Below, piece after piece: positions 12,301-27,300 of a DNA stretch of 64,000 nt. Below the pieces are notes generated by a model. That model was not told where the DNA came from, made no database searches, and saw nothing but the letters and a program-made list of their open reading frames with translations. This DNA comes from Chrysogorgia sp. JL179-B06 (Eukaryota > Cnidaria > Anthozoa > Scleralcyonacea > Chrysogorgiidae), in NCBI GenBank assembly GCA_035772405.1, contig JAYKKM010000375.1:2384501-2448500 (forward strand), given 5' to 3'. Position numbers and translations under genes: made by a program. How positions within the stretch are numbered: the stretch's first letter is position 1; each line of letters begins with the position of its first letter.

Positions 12301-15300
12301 ACATGAAACACTCTTTGGAATTACAGATCCACGAACGAGGTCAGAAAGGCTAATTTAAAGTGTGTATGAAGCGAAAATTAATTTTGTTTTATTTGAAAGA
12401 GCACATAAAACGACAAAGTAACATCTTTTGCGTTTCTTTGCTTCGTTTTTGAGATATTTCAAGTTGATTGATGTGTAAATTAAACAACTTGACGTCACAC
12501 GTAGAAGGTTATATATCTTTGCTATTGTCAACAGAAATCACTTAAAAATCGACATGGTTGATGTTGTGGGAGAAATACACGCACATGCTTGCTTCGAATT
12601 AATTTGGTTAGATAATAGCAAAGACATACAACTTCTTCGATAGGTCATTAGCATGTGTGTCGTCAAGTTGTTTAATTTACATATTAATCAAATTGAAATA
12701 TGAAATAAAATCAAACGTTCGCGGTTATACACCATGTTTATTTAAATATAAAATTCGACGAGCTTTCCTCCTGATACTTCGTCAGAGCGTAGTTAAACGT
12801 TGTTTTTTTATCAGTTCACATTTAGTACGCTCTGACGAAGTCCTGAGTTTACGGGACGAAAGCTCAGCGAATTTTATCTTTAAATAAACATGGTGTACAA
12901 CCGCAAACGTTTGATTTTATTTCATTAAAACATCGCCATGCCAAGCTTCAAAACTTTGATGAATTGAAATATTTCAAAAACGAAGCTAGGAAACGAAAAA
13001 CTGCCAAAGATGTTACTTTGTCATTTTAAGTGTTCTTGCCATTAAGACAAAATTAATTTTCGCTTCATGGGCACTTTAAATGAATATAAAAAAATATTTA
13101 ATCTGGGTGCCATTATGAAAGAGGTGTATAACTTGCCTTTTTCCACTTTCCTGAGGTTTGCCATTTTAATCACGGCGTAGAAAATTGACATTTTACACGA
13201 AAAATAACAACCTCTTTCTCAACGAATTTTGACATGAAATTTCCAATGGTTACTAATAGTGGTAATAATCACTGATCTCAAAAATAGAACTGGATTGAGC
13301 TTTCTATTGTATCTGATGAGCTGATTTTGAAGCTTGCATATTTGCATACTGTAAATTGACGAGGATCATTAGAAGCTCCGAGTTTGCAAGCAAATCAAAC
13401 TGTGACGCTCGCGAAATAGGTTTAGTGTCTGGCAAATATAGTTTCTTTGTTAACATTAAATGCATAATTTGGCGTCTCATATTAGGCCTCTCTCACTGGA
13501 TAATTAGAGCCAACGGCGGCCATTGCTAAGGGACCAAAGTCGCAGTAAATCTGTAGGTAGGCCATGAATCGTTTTACCCAGTAATTTGAAAAATGTCTTC
13601 TGGTCCTCTTTTTAGTAAAATTATTTTATTTTGTCGATGGTAAGAGCACATAAGCCAACAAAAAACCTCATAGGATCCTCAGTTGGTCCCTTAGTAATGG
13701 CGAACTTCCGGCTTCATTTTCTGAACAATAGTTGCTCGATCCAGTCTTCTTTCGAGATCAGTGGGTAATAATGCATTTCTTTCATAAGTACTGTTGTGTT
13801 TTTTTTAGAAAATGAAAGCATTAGCTGACGCTGCAAAAGACGTTGCTCACGAGACGAAGAGGCAACTCGACATTAATGAGGATGAACGAAGGAAACTGGA
13901 GAAATCGTTGAATGCAGCGAGGGACGAGTTAGAAACAACGTAAGTGGATGGATTGTGTAATAATTTCATGTTACGAGGGTTGGCATTAGAGTTAGCATTA
14001 AGGTTAGTATTAGGGTTAGTATTAGGGTTAGTATTAGGGTTAGTATATTAGGTTTAGTATTAGAGTTAGTATTAGAGTTAGTATTAGAGTTAGTATTAGG
14101 GTTAGTATTAGGGTTAGTATTAGAGTTAGTATTAGAGTTAGTATTAGAGTTAGTATTAGAGTTAGTATTAGGGTTAGTATTAGAGTTAGTATTAGAGTTA
14201 GTATCAGAGTTAGTATTACGGTTAGTATTAGAGTTAGTATTAGAGTTAGTATTATGGTTAGTATTAGGGTTAGGGTTACGGTTAGTATTAGGATTGCACT
14301 AAAATAGATAAAACTAGCACACTGTTCCCAGTTGACGTTGTAGTTCAAGTTGCTCAACTGGTAGAGCAGCGAACAGGAATCCCGAAGGTGCGTCTTCAAT
14401 CTCGCACGAGTTAACAAATTTCCATCAACGCAGTAGTGTAGGTTATCATGTCGATTAATTTTCACACTAGAGTAAAGGCGGATTTCCAGTCCTCGCACAA
14501 AGCAACTGGCAGCTCGCTTCGGGTACTCGCATGGTTTCCACTGTATTTCCACCACATGCAGCTCGTTGCGATAACTCGCGGGGTTTCAAGACTGCAGATG
14601 AAGCGACAGCCGAGATTTTTTAACAAACTTCGAGGTGTTTGGATATAGCACTTCAAACAAATCGGTATTTACGAGAAAATCGAGGTGAAAGTTCGATTAA
14701 TTTACGTAATATCTTCTTTCAATATCTATGCAAGTTATTACCATCGACACGGTAATGATTTCCTTTGTAGGAATTACTAATGAGTTTGAAAAGTTGGCAT
14801 AATTTGTTTCGTTTATTTATTGGTTATATTTATTTATTTATTTATTTATTTATTTATTTTAAAAATCTTTTGCCAGGAAACAACCTCACTCTCAAGTGAT
14901 TTTCAGGAAGGTCCTGGATTTACAAAGTTATAAAAATACAAGATAACATTTTTTTTTTAAATAGATACTAAAACATTAAAAAAGAAAAAAAAAAAATTGT
15001 TAAATTAAATAAGTTTTATAAAAGTTTCAATGTTAGTAGTGTTTCTTATGTTCTCAGGAAGAAGATTCCAATCTTTCACTGCATGGAAGGAAAGACGTTG
15101 TTGACCCCATAAACATCGAGAGGCAGGCTTACAAATATCATTTTTATGCCTAGTATTGTATTCATGCTTGTCACTAATAAAAGTAAAATCAAAATCCCAG
15201 TCAATTAGGCCATTTAAACACTTAAAAATAAATAAAATACGGTGCTGTCGGCGTCTCTCTGACAATGGCCACCATCTCAGTTCTTCCAGAGCCTCTGTAG

Positions 15301-18300
15301 CAGACGAATGCTTAGGATTGTCAAGGATGATTTTAGCCGCCCTTGTGTGCAAAATCTGAAGATTTTTCATCAGAGTTAAGTTGTTTTTGTCGCCCCAAAC
15401 CACATCGCCATAATCAAAGATGGGAAAGATCATTGTTTTAACATAGAGAGCTCTCTGACATGCATGGGAAGTAAGTGCTTTACTCTACTTAATAGACCTA
15501 AGCGCTTTCTCACTTTACTTGTAATGTAGTCCATATGGTCGCTCCAAGTTAAGTTTTCATTAATAACTATGCCTAAATACTTATACGAACTTTCCCTGTC
15601 GATATCTTTGTCGTATATCCGAAGGCTGAAAGATTCAAAGGATGCTAATCTTCGAGATCCACCAATGAGCATAAACTTCGTTTTAGTATATAATTTAGTG
15701 TTAGCTTGTTATCATACAACCACTGTGCAACCAACGCCAGATCTTCATTAAGCATATTCTCTAAATCATGGCTAGATTTAGAGGAGCAGTGCAGGGCAGT
15801 ATCGTCAGCAAATAACGTAACGGAAGCATGTTTCAGACACTTAGGTAGGTCATTAATGTAAATAGAGAACAATAGGGGACCAAGAATAGATCCCTGTGGC
15901 ACTCCAACAGAAATTTTCCGACTACTTGACGAAGTTTGACCAATGACTGTACATTGTTGGCGGCAAGTTAAATATGACTGGAACCAAGCCAAACTCGTTC
16001 CAGAAACTCCCAAGTTCTTCAATTTCCGAATTAAAACGATGTGATTTACGGTGTCAAACGCTTTTTTTAAATCAATTAAAATAACTCCATTTATCAAACC
16101 ATTATCCATATTTGAAAGCAATTTATCATTAAATTGAGCCAATGCAAGAGATGTAGAACGGCCTCGTCTAAAGCCAAACTGACTTGAAGCCAAAAGATCA
16201 TGAGAAACTAGGAAATCGTAAAGCTGTGTATGAGCAGCTCTTTCTATCACTTTACTGACTGTGGGAAGTATGGATATAGGTCGATAATTATCCTTATTTG
16301 TTCGATCCCCTTGTTTGAAAAGTGCGACGACTTTGGCACATTTCCACATAGAAGGGAAAACCCCAAGTTCTAACGAGCGATTTATGATACGTGTCAGCGA
16401 TGGAGCGATAACTGAGGCAGCATCACGCAACAGGCGGCTGCTGATCTTGTCCAGGCCAATAGCTTTGTTGGTTTTCATCCTGCTTAATTCCATTGCAACA
16501 AATTCCACAGTTACGGGATTCATTTGAAAATTATGGTTGGTAGAGGATTCAGCTACAGGTGTAGCAGAATTAGTATAACCAAACATTTTGGCTAAACTTT
16601 TACCAATGGTGGAAAAATGCTGGTTTAAAATCTCAGCAATATCAGAATAATTTGTGTGGAGTTTGTTTTCCGATGCAATTGCATTTATTTCCTTGTAACT
16701 CGATGGTAGCGTTTTCTTGATGGCCTTCCACATTTTATAATTATCATCTTTTGCATTTTCAATAAGCTTACAATAGTATTCAGACTTTAGTAATTTTTCT
16801 TCAAGATTTGCATAGTTTCTTAGTTTACGATACATTTTCCAATGGTAAGGAGAGTTTAACGAGTGGGCCTTTTTTCGATGGAAATCACGATCACGTCTTA
16901 CTTCAGTTAATTTATCAGAAACCCAAGGGGATCGATTACCTTTTGCACGCCTAGTTTTAATGGGTGCATGTTGATCTGCATGGTCCCTAAAGAGCTTTTC
17001 CCATATGAATACTGCATCATTAATGTCACCAATTCCATCAACCACGCTCCAAGGAGCTTGTGCGATATCATTCAAAAATGTTTCCTTCTTATAGTACTTA
17101 AATGAACGGCATTCAAATACTTTCGATGGTAATTTTTTGACGCCTCCTTTGATCACACAAAAGATGGGACTGTGATCACTTATACTCGAATTTAAAACAT
17201 CACACTGAACTATTCTGTGGGTGTTGTTGACCAGAATTAAATCAATTGTACTGTTAGATGTTTCCGTAATGCGAGTAGGCTTGGACATAACCTGATTCAA
17301 ATTGTACTTCGATGCAAATTCGTCAAGTCTTCGACGCATTGGGGTTTTCCTATTTGCAGAATAATCAACATTGAAATCTCCCAAAATTATTATCTCCATA
17401 CGCTCCAAATCAAATTCATCCAAAACATCTTCTAAAAGCGCAGTAAAATTATCTAAGTTCTGATCACCAGGTCTATACACGACACTCACAATCATAGGCT
17501 TGCAAAACGATACTGCGAGTACTTGCCGCGAGTAAAAAATTGTTCAAAATTTCCAACTAACTGCCACGAGGGCCAAAACACTCGCAGCGAGCTGCGAGTT
17601 GTTTCGAGCGAGGACTGGAAATCCGCCTTAAAGGACATTGGCAACACAAATTAAGTTTGTCCAATATGAAGGAACTCGTAAAATGATAGAGTAATACCTT
17701 TTACAACTTTTCCGTATTTTAATTCGTTTTTGAAATATTTCAGTTTGTTTGATATGTAAATGAGATGGTCTCTGACGTCAGTTGCAGGGTAGAAAATTTT
17801 CACTCATTAAAAAAGGTCTTATATCTCAGTGAGTGATTGCTAAGTTGACAACGTTCATTATCACGAGGAGTTATTATACGCACATTTTCAAGTAAATTTG
17901 CGTAACGAACTTGAAGATGGAACTAATATTTTAATGAGTGAAAATTCTCTACCGTGCACCTGACGTCAGAGACCATTTCAAAAACGAAGTAAAATACGGA
18001 AAATTTGTAAAAGTTGTTACTCTATCATTTTACGAGTTCTTTCATATTAGACAAACTTAATTTGTGTTGCCAATCGTTCTGTTTTTTTCCGTAAACTAAC
18101 AAACCCTTTTTTCTTAATGGTCTAGAAAACACAAAGTGAACGAGCTTCACATCGACCGCGAACGGTTCAAAGGCCACGCGGAAAATCTCGAAGTTGATAA
18201 AAACAACGTTGAAAAGACGCGTCAAAAACTCCAGGAGGAGGTCGACAGTGTAACAATGGAAGTTGAGAAACTGCAATCGGCTAACGTGGAGCTACATCGA

Positions 18301-21300
18301 CAACGCGATAACCTCGAAGACGAGAAGGATGATCTGGAAAGAGAGACGACGAAACTTCAGAAAGAAGTCCAACGGCTACATGGCGTCATTGAACAAAACG
18401 ACGAGAAACAGTCGACGTTGAAAGAAGAATTTGTTCACACGAAGGAACAGTTGACTAGGTCGGTGCTTGACAACGAGGTTATTGAGCAAGAGAATGGTCA
18501 CATCAAGGAACTGTTATCTAGTGCTGAGCTACAGAAAGCCGAGCTCGAGTTAGACATGAACAAAATGAGATCCGAAGAGATTGCGTTACGTGACGCGTTG
18601 GTAAAACTGCAGTCGCTCAACGAGGGCCTGGGGCAAGATAAGATCGAACTGAATAAGATCATCAAACAGATGGAACATGATCGTGAATCGTTAGGACAAG
18701 AGAAACGCGAACTTGAACTAGAAAAAAAAAGCATTCGCAGCGAGTTGATCAAAGCCGAGCAAGAGAAGATCGATTTGGACACAGAACGTTCAGCGTTGGA
18801 TCAAAACCTTTCTATAACCGAGTTAAATAAGGAAAAGCTTGAAGAAGAACTGAACGTGGCCAGTCGTGAGAAAGTCGAGCTAGGGGATGCCTTGAACCAA
18901 GCCTTAAGAGAGAAAGAATCGATTTTCGATGAACTCAACCAAACTCGGCGAGAGGTCGAACGGCAGAGTAACAATGTCGTGCGCTTGGCTAAAGAAAAAG
19001 AACAATTGACCCGCGACCGATCGAGCTTGACTGTTCAAGTGACCAGCGGTGAGCGGGAGAATCGTTTATTGGCTGAAAACATCGCAAGCTTGAAGAGCGA
19101 AAAGGATTCACTCGAGACCGCATTATATGAAGTACAGCAGACTGTGTCGAAGCTGGAGTCGCGTAAGGAAGCTCTGGAGGCTGAAAATCAAGAGATCATC
19201 TTGACGAAAGAGGCGTTAGCGGTTGACCTTATGCGGGTGAAGAAAGAAAGGGAGATCGAGGAGACGAAGCAACGAAGAGAGTACGACACGTTGGAGCAGA
19301 GACTGGGTAGCAGTGTTAGTCAACGCGAAGTGCAGATCAAGAAAATAGAGGAGAACCTTGAGGAAAAGATTGACAAAATGAAACGTGAGAAAGAAGCGTT
19401 GAACAGTCAGCTTCAGCAAGAGAAAGTGAGCATGATAAACCAAGCGAACGACGAGAGGGAAGAAATGGCGATGAAGCTAGACCGTGAGAAGGCGAATTTA
19501 GTAAATGAAATAGTGTTGATCCAGAAAGAAAGAGACGAGCATCTTCTCATGGCGGAGAATGAAAAACAGGAAGCTCTTCATATTGCTGCTAATGAGAAGT
19601 TTGCTCTGCTGGAGAAACTGAAAACAAATGAAGAAAGTCTTGGAGCAAGTAGTTTGGAGATTGACCGAATGAAAAGAGATTATTTCACACGAACTGAGCA
19701 AGACAAGGTTAGTAAAAACTTATTTAAGGTGCCCCTAACCCCAATTGTTTTGGCTTATATTCCAGTTTTAATAATATGCAAATAAGGCATATGATGACGT
19801 AAGATAAGGAAAGCAGAATTGTCGAAGATCTATTTTCGAGTATATCTTCAAAACCATTCATCAAACATGTACTTACAGACAAATAAACTAAAAAAGACAA
19901 TTCAAATTATGCGCAAGTTATATGCAAGTTATTTGTATTCGAAATCTATTCCACTCTTGTCGCAGACTAGCCTACGTCATAGTCTGTGAAATTTGAAAAA
20001 CACCTGAACCAGCGCCGTTAATCGTGTTCTGTGACGTAGCTACTATAAGGAATTTATATAGTAGACCATGATTGGTCGCTTAGAAAATTTAGTTAATACG
20101 TGATATTCAATTGGTTAAGAACTACTTCCGTTTTCAATGTTTGTTGTTTACCCGATACAACGTATTGCTAAACTTTCAAAGGATAACTGTTTATAGTCGG
20201 CATAATTTTGGTTCGAGGATGATCAAACAGTCGAAGAGATGCGGGAATCAAATTGTTAATCATACGATATTTCCAGGTAGCCGTCGAGTGCCGATTCTCG
20301 TTATGCTGTTTCGTTTTAGCTTTTCAGCTTGTCCTATTTGTCTATTAGAACTAAGTTTGCTCTTCATATGATTTCTTAAACTTTTAGTGAATACTCGTTT
20401 GTTGCTATAAGCATGGACTTGCTCCAAGTCTGCCTCTTGATTGTTTCGGGTTTGTTTCGAGAAGACGGGTTTGTCTTTGAAACCAAACCACTCTCGAAAT
20501 AAACCCGTCTTTAAATAAACCCGAAACAATAAAGAGGCAGACTTTGAGCAAGTCTACTTTAAGGCATAAACACAATCTATAAGCATTGCGAATAATCGAC
20601 ATGAATTACAGAACACACAATTTGGCTCTGATGCACAGACGCTACTTAGCGCCGTTTTTTTGCGCCCGCGAGCGTCTGTACGCAGGCAAGTCGCAGACAA
20701 AAGTTAAGCTCCCCTTTAAAGTGCCACTACGATGAAAATTCACCCCCGTCTTTTAGATTTTCTTTTGCATAGAATAGTATTTCAGGGTCGAAAGTGATCA
20801 TCGATGTAAAAAAAAACTAAAAAATGGTATTTTGAAGTAAGTATTTTGAGCTCTGAAATCACTATTATTTAGGCCACCATTACTAAAAACGTGTTCCAAG
20901 TGAGCCCGCAATTTCAAAAGGTAATATTGTTTGTGACGTCAGATTCTCAATGCTACGCCTGAATTTCAGTCGAGGTTATTTGTTTTCTTGTTTTTTTCGA
21001 GAAGTCGATGAAATGTCCAGCCTTTCAGACGAAGAATTTGAAAAAACGACCTTGATTTACTTGAAGAATTAGCCACGTGGAGTCTTCGCGTTGAGAATCT
21101 GACGTCACGTCGTTACGCTGGTCAAGAACATGAACGATTAATGGCGGACATAACAACTCCAGATTCGGAGTAAGAAAAATAATACTTGCCATCGTCGAAT
21201 CGCAAAACGGTTTCGACCAAGTAATATTTAGCAGCTCTGCTTTATAAATACGTAAAAATATCGATAGGTAAAAATTTGATCGTAGTGGCACTTTAAGTGT

Positions 21301-24300
21301 TTAATTAAAATTTCGGTTTCCTTTTTTTGTTGCAGCACAGTATTAGCACGTTGCACCAAGAACTGAAAGGATCGCGAAGCAAACACGAAGATACCAAGTA
21401 AGAACGCTGTACATTATTTCTTTATCCAGTGTGTGCTTCTGCATGACGAGTGCTATTTGAGGTCTTTGAAAAACCCACGAGTGCGTGTTTTTCCAAATTG
21501 CACGATAAATCATGTACTACTGTAAAACCCACGAGCGCCGAAGCGCGAGGTCTGTGCGAAAAAAACGAAGGCAAATACTTTACCGTACAGACCAAGCAAA
21601 CTAGGTTAGTAAGACATTTATTATATGGCTTTTGGTTCATTTTGTTCTCTGTTTTTAACGTTGTGTTTGTCTTCAGATGTTGCATTTTACCTAACCTCTG
21701 AGAGCTTGTTGATTTCGCTTCATGTTTACACGCGTTGTTGGTCGTTAGGCATTCATTTTCTTCACTTATAGATAAACAGCTTTCAAGAAAAGCAGCACTA
21801 ATATTCCAGGACGTGTTATTGTTCGAACTTTTTCAACGAACATACTCAAATCCTCTTTTATTTTCATCTAAATCAACTCAGAAATTTTCCCGCCAAACTT
21901 ACCGGTCCGGAAAAAAGCGTATTGCCCTCTAACAGCGCATTGCCCTCTAACAGCGCCGGGAGGGCAATACGGCAATACGCTTTTTTCTGGACCTCTCACG
22001 AACCAATCAGCGTGCGCCATATCTTCCTTAGCCATATATAAATACTTTTATGTACTATTATTGTATTGTCTTGGTGTTATTTGCATTCGAAATCTATCCC
22101 ACTCTCGTCCCAGACAAAGGTTAAGCTCCCCCTTAAAAATAGTTCTTATTTAGTGGGTCATAACATTTCAGCCTGGGGTTGAAATTTACTGTAATCAGAC
22201 ATAGTTTGACGCTACTCTGGCTTTAAAAAGTTTTTTGAACGTAACATAAAAGTTACTATCCATGACCCAACGTTTCAACACTCCAGTCTAGTGTCTTCAT
22301 CAGGGGTGATCGTTGTAAAGTTAGGATCCCTATTTATACCCTCATAGAACCGATGATGACGTTATCTATTAACAAGATGCAAATAAGCTTCTGGTAATAA
22401 ACCACCGTCATCGCGATTCAATGGGGCGTGGTCGCTATTGATATGCCAAGCCTCCGATAGGGGTATCTAGTACGTATTCCTTATAAGGAAGCGCAAATAG
22501 AAGACATTGACAAGCAAATAGAGTGAATTAACGAGCAAATGGCTGACACGTTGAAACCTCGTACCAGCCTCCTAGTTAATTAGATTGTAACCGACCCCAA
22601 AACAACAAAGGTCCTAACCCTTTGGCAAACGTTTTCTTGAGAAATAAACCACCCCCAAAGCTATAGAATATGTCAAAGGAAAGTTAAATGATCTATTTAC
22701 AACATACGTACGGCTTTATCCCGGTAGCTAACTTAGTTCTCTTTAAAAACGCGGATAATCGAACATGCCCAAAAATATAATTTTCGCAATACGGAAACAA
22801 AAACACGAACTTTCGGCTGTCTTCGACGAACGTTTTCTTGAGAAATAATCAACTCCCAAAGCTACAATATATATTAAAACAAAGCTAAATTATCTGTTTA
22901 CAATATGCGTTACAGCTTATCAGGCTAGCGAATGTAGTTTTCTTAAAAAGAGCGGATAATCGAACATATCGTGACGTGTTAACAATCCCACATCCAGTGG
23001 ACTGGTACGAGTGCCATGTATTTGCTCGTCAATGCCTTCTATTTGCTCGTCGGCCACTTCCTTATATGGAATACGTACTAGAAGTACATATGAAGCCTCC
23101 AGACAACGTATCTGATGGTACCGCGGATTAGTGGTAATAATTTTGGAATTTTCCCACGCAATCTCGTGGTAGGTTACACACGCGTGTTCCGACCCTAGAC
23201 TGGAGTTTCGAAACGTTGGGTCATGGACAGTAACTTTTAAGTTACGTTCAAAAAACCTTTTAAAGCCAGAGTAGCGTCAAACTATGTCTGATTTATCACC
23301 TGGTTGCGTTGGGAAATTATTTATTTACTGTAATGTTCTCGTTTCGTTTCGACAGCAAAGAGAACATGTCCGAGAAACACAATCTTAAAACTCACATCCA
23401 AGAATTAGTGAAATCCAGGGAGAACAATGTCCAAGAGATAAACGAGCTGAAACTACAGTTGAAACTCGTGGAGGAAACACGCGATAATATCCGTCGCGAA
23501 CTCATCGACGCTCACCGTAAAGTACGGGACGGCGACGAAGCTCGCGAGACTGCGCGAAAGGAGCTCGTCGATTTGAAACGCCAACTGAAAGACAGTGGTC
23601 GCGAAAGAGATGCCGTGCAGACGACTTCGAACGAACTGCGAGGGAAGGTGAAGAAGACCGAGGCTGAGAAAACGAATCTACGAAGGAAACTGGAGGAGGC
23701 TGGTCAAAAAATGAACTCATTGGACGAAGCTAAGAATACTCTTCAAAAGGAAGTCGGCGACCTTAGGTCCAGTTTGAGAGAAGTCGAGAAAGCTCGTTTG
23801 GAAGCCAGACGTGAACTTCAACAATTACACAATCAGGTGAGAAAGATTTGAACATTTAATCAAATAACGACATGCTCATATTTTAGTTTTTATTTTGTTT
23901 TTGACAATTATTGGATGAGGTTGAATACGTTTGAAGCCTAATAAATAAATAAATAACTATGCCATTTCAGGTAAAAATGCTGGACGGCGAGTGTTTGAAA
24001 AATAAAAAGGAACTTTTGGATTTAAAAGACCAACTGGCTAAGGAAGAACAGCTTCTTGAGGAGTGTCGCCGTGACAACACGACTATGAAGCAACGGCTGG
24101 TAGAGGCCGATGGTGCGAAAGAAAATGGCAAACGTGAATTTCAGTTGCTCAAGCGACGACTAACAGAGCTAGATGAAGAAATGCGCGGGAAAGAAAAAGA
24201 ATTTCATTCTGCTGTTGAAACCATTAAGAGAGCGGAACAAAAAGCCTCGGAGAAAGTTCGCAATCTGGAAAATCTCTTGGAGAACACGAATCAGGACCTG

Positions 24301-27300
24301 AGTGACCAAAAATTGAACAATTCCGGTGCAGAAGGAAGAATTGCTGGTCTTGAAGCACAACTTTCACGAATGGAAGGCGCGAAAAATGACGTTGACCTGA
24401 AACTTGCCAACTTGCACTCTACGCTGAGAAGAACACTTGGCATTCGTGCATCAGGAGAGGGACGAAGGTGAGAAAACAAATAAGACGGAAGGCAGTACTA
24501 CTTTAGTTGTAGTCCCCTAGGTCAGTAGTGGTCTCCCACATCGTCAGTAGTAGTCCCCTACGTCATTAGTAATAGTCCCCTACTTTAGCAGTAGTCCCCT
24601 ACGTCATTAATAGCAGTCCACTAGTTCCCTACATTAATAGTAGTCCCCTACGTCATTAGTAATAGTCCCCTACTTTAGCAGTAGTCCCCTACGTCATTAA
24701 TAGTAGTCCACTAGTCCCCTACATTAATAGTAGTCCCCTACTTTAGCAGTAGTCGCATACGTCATCAGTAGTGCCCTACGTCATCAGTAGTCCCCTACTT
24801 TAGCAGTAGTCCCCTACTTTAGCAGTAGTCCCCTACTTTAGCAGTAGTCCCCTACTTTAGCAGTAGTCCCCTACGTCATTAGTAGTAGTCCGCACGTCAT
24901 TAATAGTGTCCACTAGTCCCCTACATTACTAGTAGTCCCTACTGTAGCAGTAGTCCCATACGTCATTAGTAGTGCCCTACTTTAGCAGAAGTCCCCTACT
25001 TTAGCAGTAGTCCCCTACATTACTAGTAGTCCCTACTGTAGCAGTAGTCCCATACGTCATCAGTAGTCCCCTACTTTAGCAGTAGTCCCCTACTTTAGCA
25101 GTAGTCCCCTACGTCATTAGTAGTAGTCCGCTACGTCATTTGTAGTAGTCCGCTACGTCATTAATAGTAGTCCACTAGTCCCCTACATTACTAGTAGTCC
25201 CTACTGTAGCAGTAGTCCCATACGTCATTAGTAGTGCCCTACGTCATCAGTAGTCCCCTACGTCAATAGTAGTCCCCTACTTTAGCAGTAGTCCCATTAG
25301 CAGTAGTCCGCTACGTCATTAATAGTAGCCCCCTATGTCATTTATAGTAGTCCCCTATGTCATTAGTAGTAGTCCCCTACGTCGGTAGTAGTAGTCCCCT
25401 ACGTCGGTAGTAGTCCCCTACTTTAGCAGTAGTCCCATTAGCAGTAGTCCCATACGTCATTAATAGTAGTCCGCTACGTCATTAATAGTAGCCCCCTATG
25501 TCATTTATAGTAGTCCCCTATGTCATTAGTAGTAGTCCCCTACGTCGGTAGTAGTAGTCCCCTACGTCGGTAGTAGTCCCCTACTTTAGCAGTAGTCCCA
25601 TTAGCAGTAGTCCCATACGTCATTAATAGTAGTCCGCTACGTCATTAATAGTAGCCCCCTATGTCATTTATAGTAGTCCCCTATGTCATTAGTAGTAGTC
25701 CCCTACGTCGGTAGTAGTAGTCCCCTACATCAGTAGTAGTCCCCTACGTCAGTAGTAGTCCCCTACGTCGGTAGTAGTAGTCTCCTACGTCAGTAGTAGT
25801 CCCCTACTTTAGCAGTAGTCCCATTAGCAGTAGTCCCATACGTCATTAGTAGTAGTCCGCTATGTCATTTATAGTAGTCCCCTATGTCATTAGTAGTAGT
25901 CCCCTACGTCGGTAGTAGTAGTCCCCTACGTCAGTAGTAGTCCCCTACTTTAGCAGTAGTCCCATTAGCAGTAGTCCCATACGTCATTAGTAGTAGTCCG
26001 CTATGTCATTAATAGTAGTCCCCTATGTCATTAGTAGTAGTCCCCTACGTCAGTAGTAGTCCCCTACATTAGCAGTAGTAGTCCCCTACGTCAGTAGTAG
26101 TCCCCTACTTTAGCAGTAGTCCCATTAGCAGTAGTCCCATACGTCATTAGTAGTAGTCCGCTATGTCATTAATAGTAGTCCCCTATGTCATTAGTAGTAG
26201 TCCCCTACGTCAGTAGTAGTCCCCTACATTAGCAGTAGTAGTCCCCTACGTCGGTAGTAGTCCCCTACTTTAGCAGTAGTCCCATTAGCAGTAGTCCCAT
26301 ACGTCATTAATAGTAGTCCGCTACGTCATTAATAGTAGCCCCCTATGTCATTTATAGTAGTCCCCTATGTCATTAGTAGTAGTCCCCTACGTCGGTAGTA
26401 GTAGTCCCCTACGTCGGTAGTAGTAGTCCCCTACGTCAGTAGTAGTCCCCTACTTTAGCAGTAGTCCCATTAGCAGTAGTCCCATACGTCATTAGTAGTA
26501 GTCCGCTATGTCATTAATAGTAGTCCCCTATGTCATTAGTAGTAGTCCCCTACGTCAGTAGTAGTCCCCTACATTAGCAGTAGTAGTCCCCTACGTCAGT
26601 AGTAGTCCCCTACGTCAGTAGTAGTCCCCTACATTAGCAGTAGCAAGTTTCTGTCTCTCACGCAACATTTCTATTTTTCTCAACTATGTTCATTTTAAAA
26701 ACATACACAAAATATAATATCGAGGTAGTAGTGAACCTATAATTTCAAATTTATATTACCAAAGTCAAGCTAAGTCAAATTGGTACATTTTTTATAGAAA
26801 CAAATTTAACACAAAATAACGAAAGAATCACTCAAAAAATTCTTGGAAAAAAACATGTTAACGAACGATGTCTTCTTACCACTTTTCGTCCATTTTCAGA
26901 CAACAGATGTCACTAGCAGATCACAGAACATTACTAAATCCTTTTTAAGTTCTCTATTGTTATTGTTGAAAGTTTGTTGGTTTCACTTCGTTTGAGGACT
27001 TCTTTCGTTCTTGTCAATGATTTCGTAACCAACCAAACAATGTTGTGATGTAAGACATGGAACTGACGTACAAGACCGCGTGGGGGACTGAAACTAACGT
27101 ACAAAATCGACCTCCATGTCGGCCATGTTCGTCTTCACTTAATAATACAGGTCGTTCATTTATAAATAAAGCTCACTGGTCAAACCTCGTAACCCAGGCA
27201 ATTTTGCCCCCACGGTGGAAGGTCGTCGACGCAGTTTTCCGTTTTGTAAACGGTCGTTGTCAACAACTCCAGAGAAAAACCTAGGACCGAATTTCTGTCG

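Larger units (their letters stand above)
14476..17628. mobile_element. Harbinger-like MITE (TAA target duplication) split by a LINE
   Basis: A perfect 21-bp terminal inverted repeat (core GGCGGATTTCCAGTCCTCGC) sits at 14476-14496 and, inverted, at 17608-17628. The trinucleotide TAA lies on both outer sides (14473-14475, 17629-17631), as for PIF/Harbinger elements. Subterminal regions carry CTCGC/GCGAG words (e.g. CGCAGCGAGCTGCGAG). A related fragment with the same words is at 56710-56860. The interior holds the LINE at 14820-17500. Confidence 0.75.

Noticed and set aside
13976..14296. Internal telomere
   Set aside because: The 12-bp unit is not (TTAGGG)n and lies inside an intron of a continuous gene.
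14040..14555. 171-codon open frame on the - strand
   Set aside because: Its C-terminal half is the LILT repeat produced by the 12-bp minisatellite; no family resemblance in the rest.
18498..18782. Ser-rich frame antisense to rootletin exon 6
   Set aside because: A shadow of the coiled-coil codons on the opposite strand.
24490..26645. CRISPR-like array of regularly repeated units
   Set aside because: Units are contiguous variants without unique spacers, in an animal intron; it is a minisatellite.
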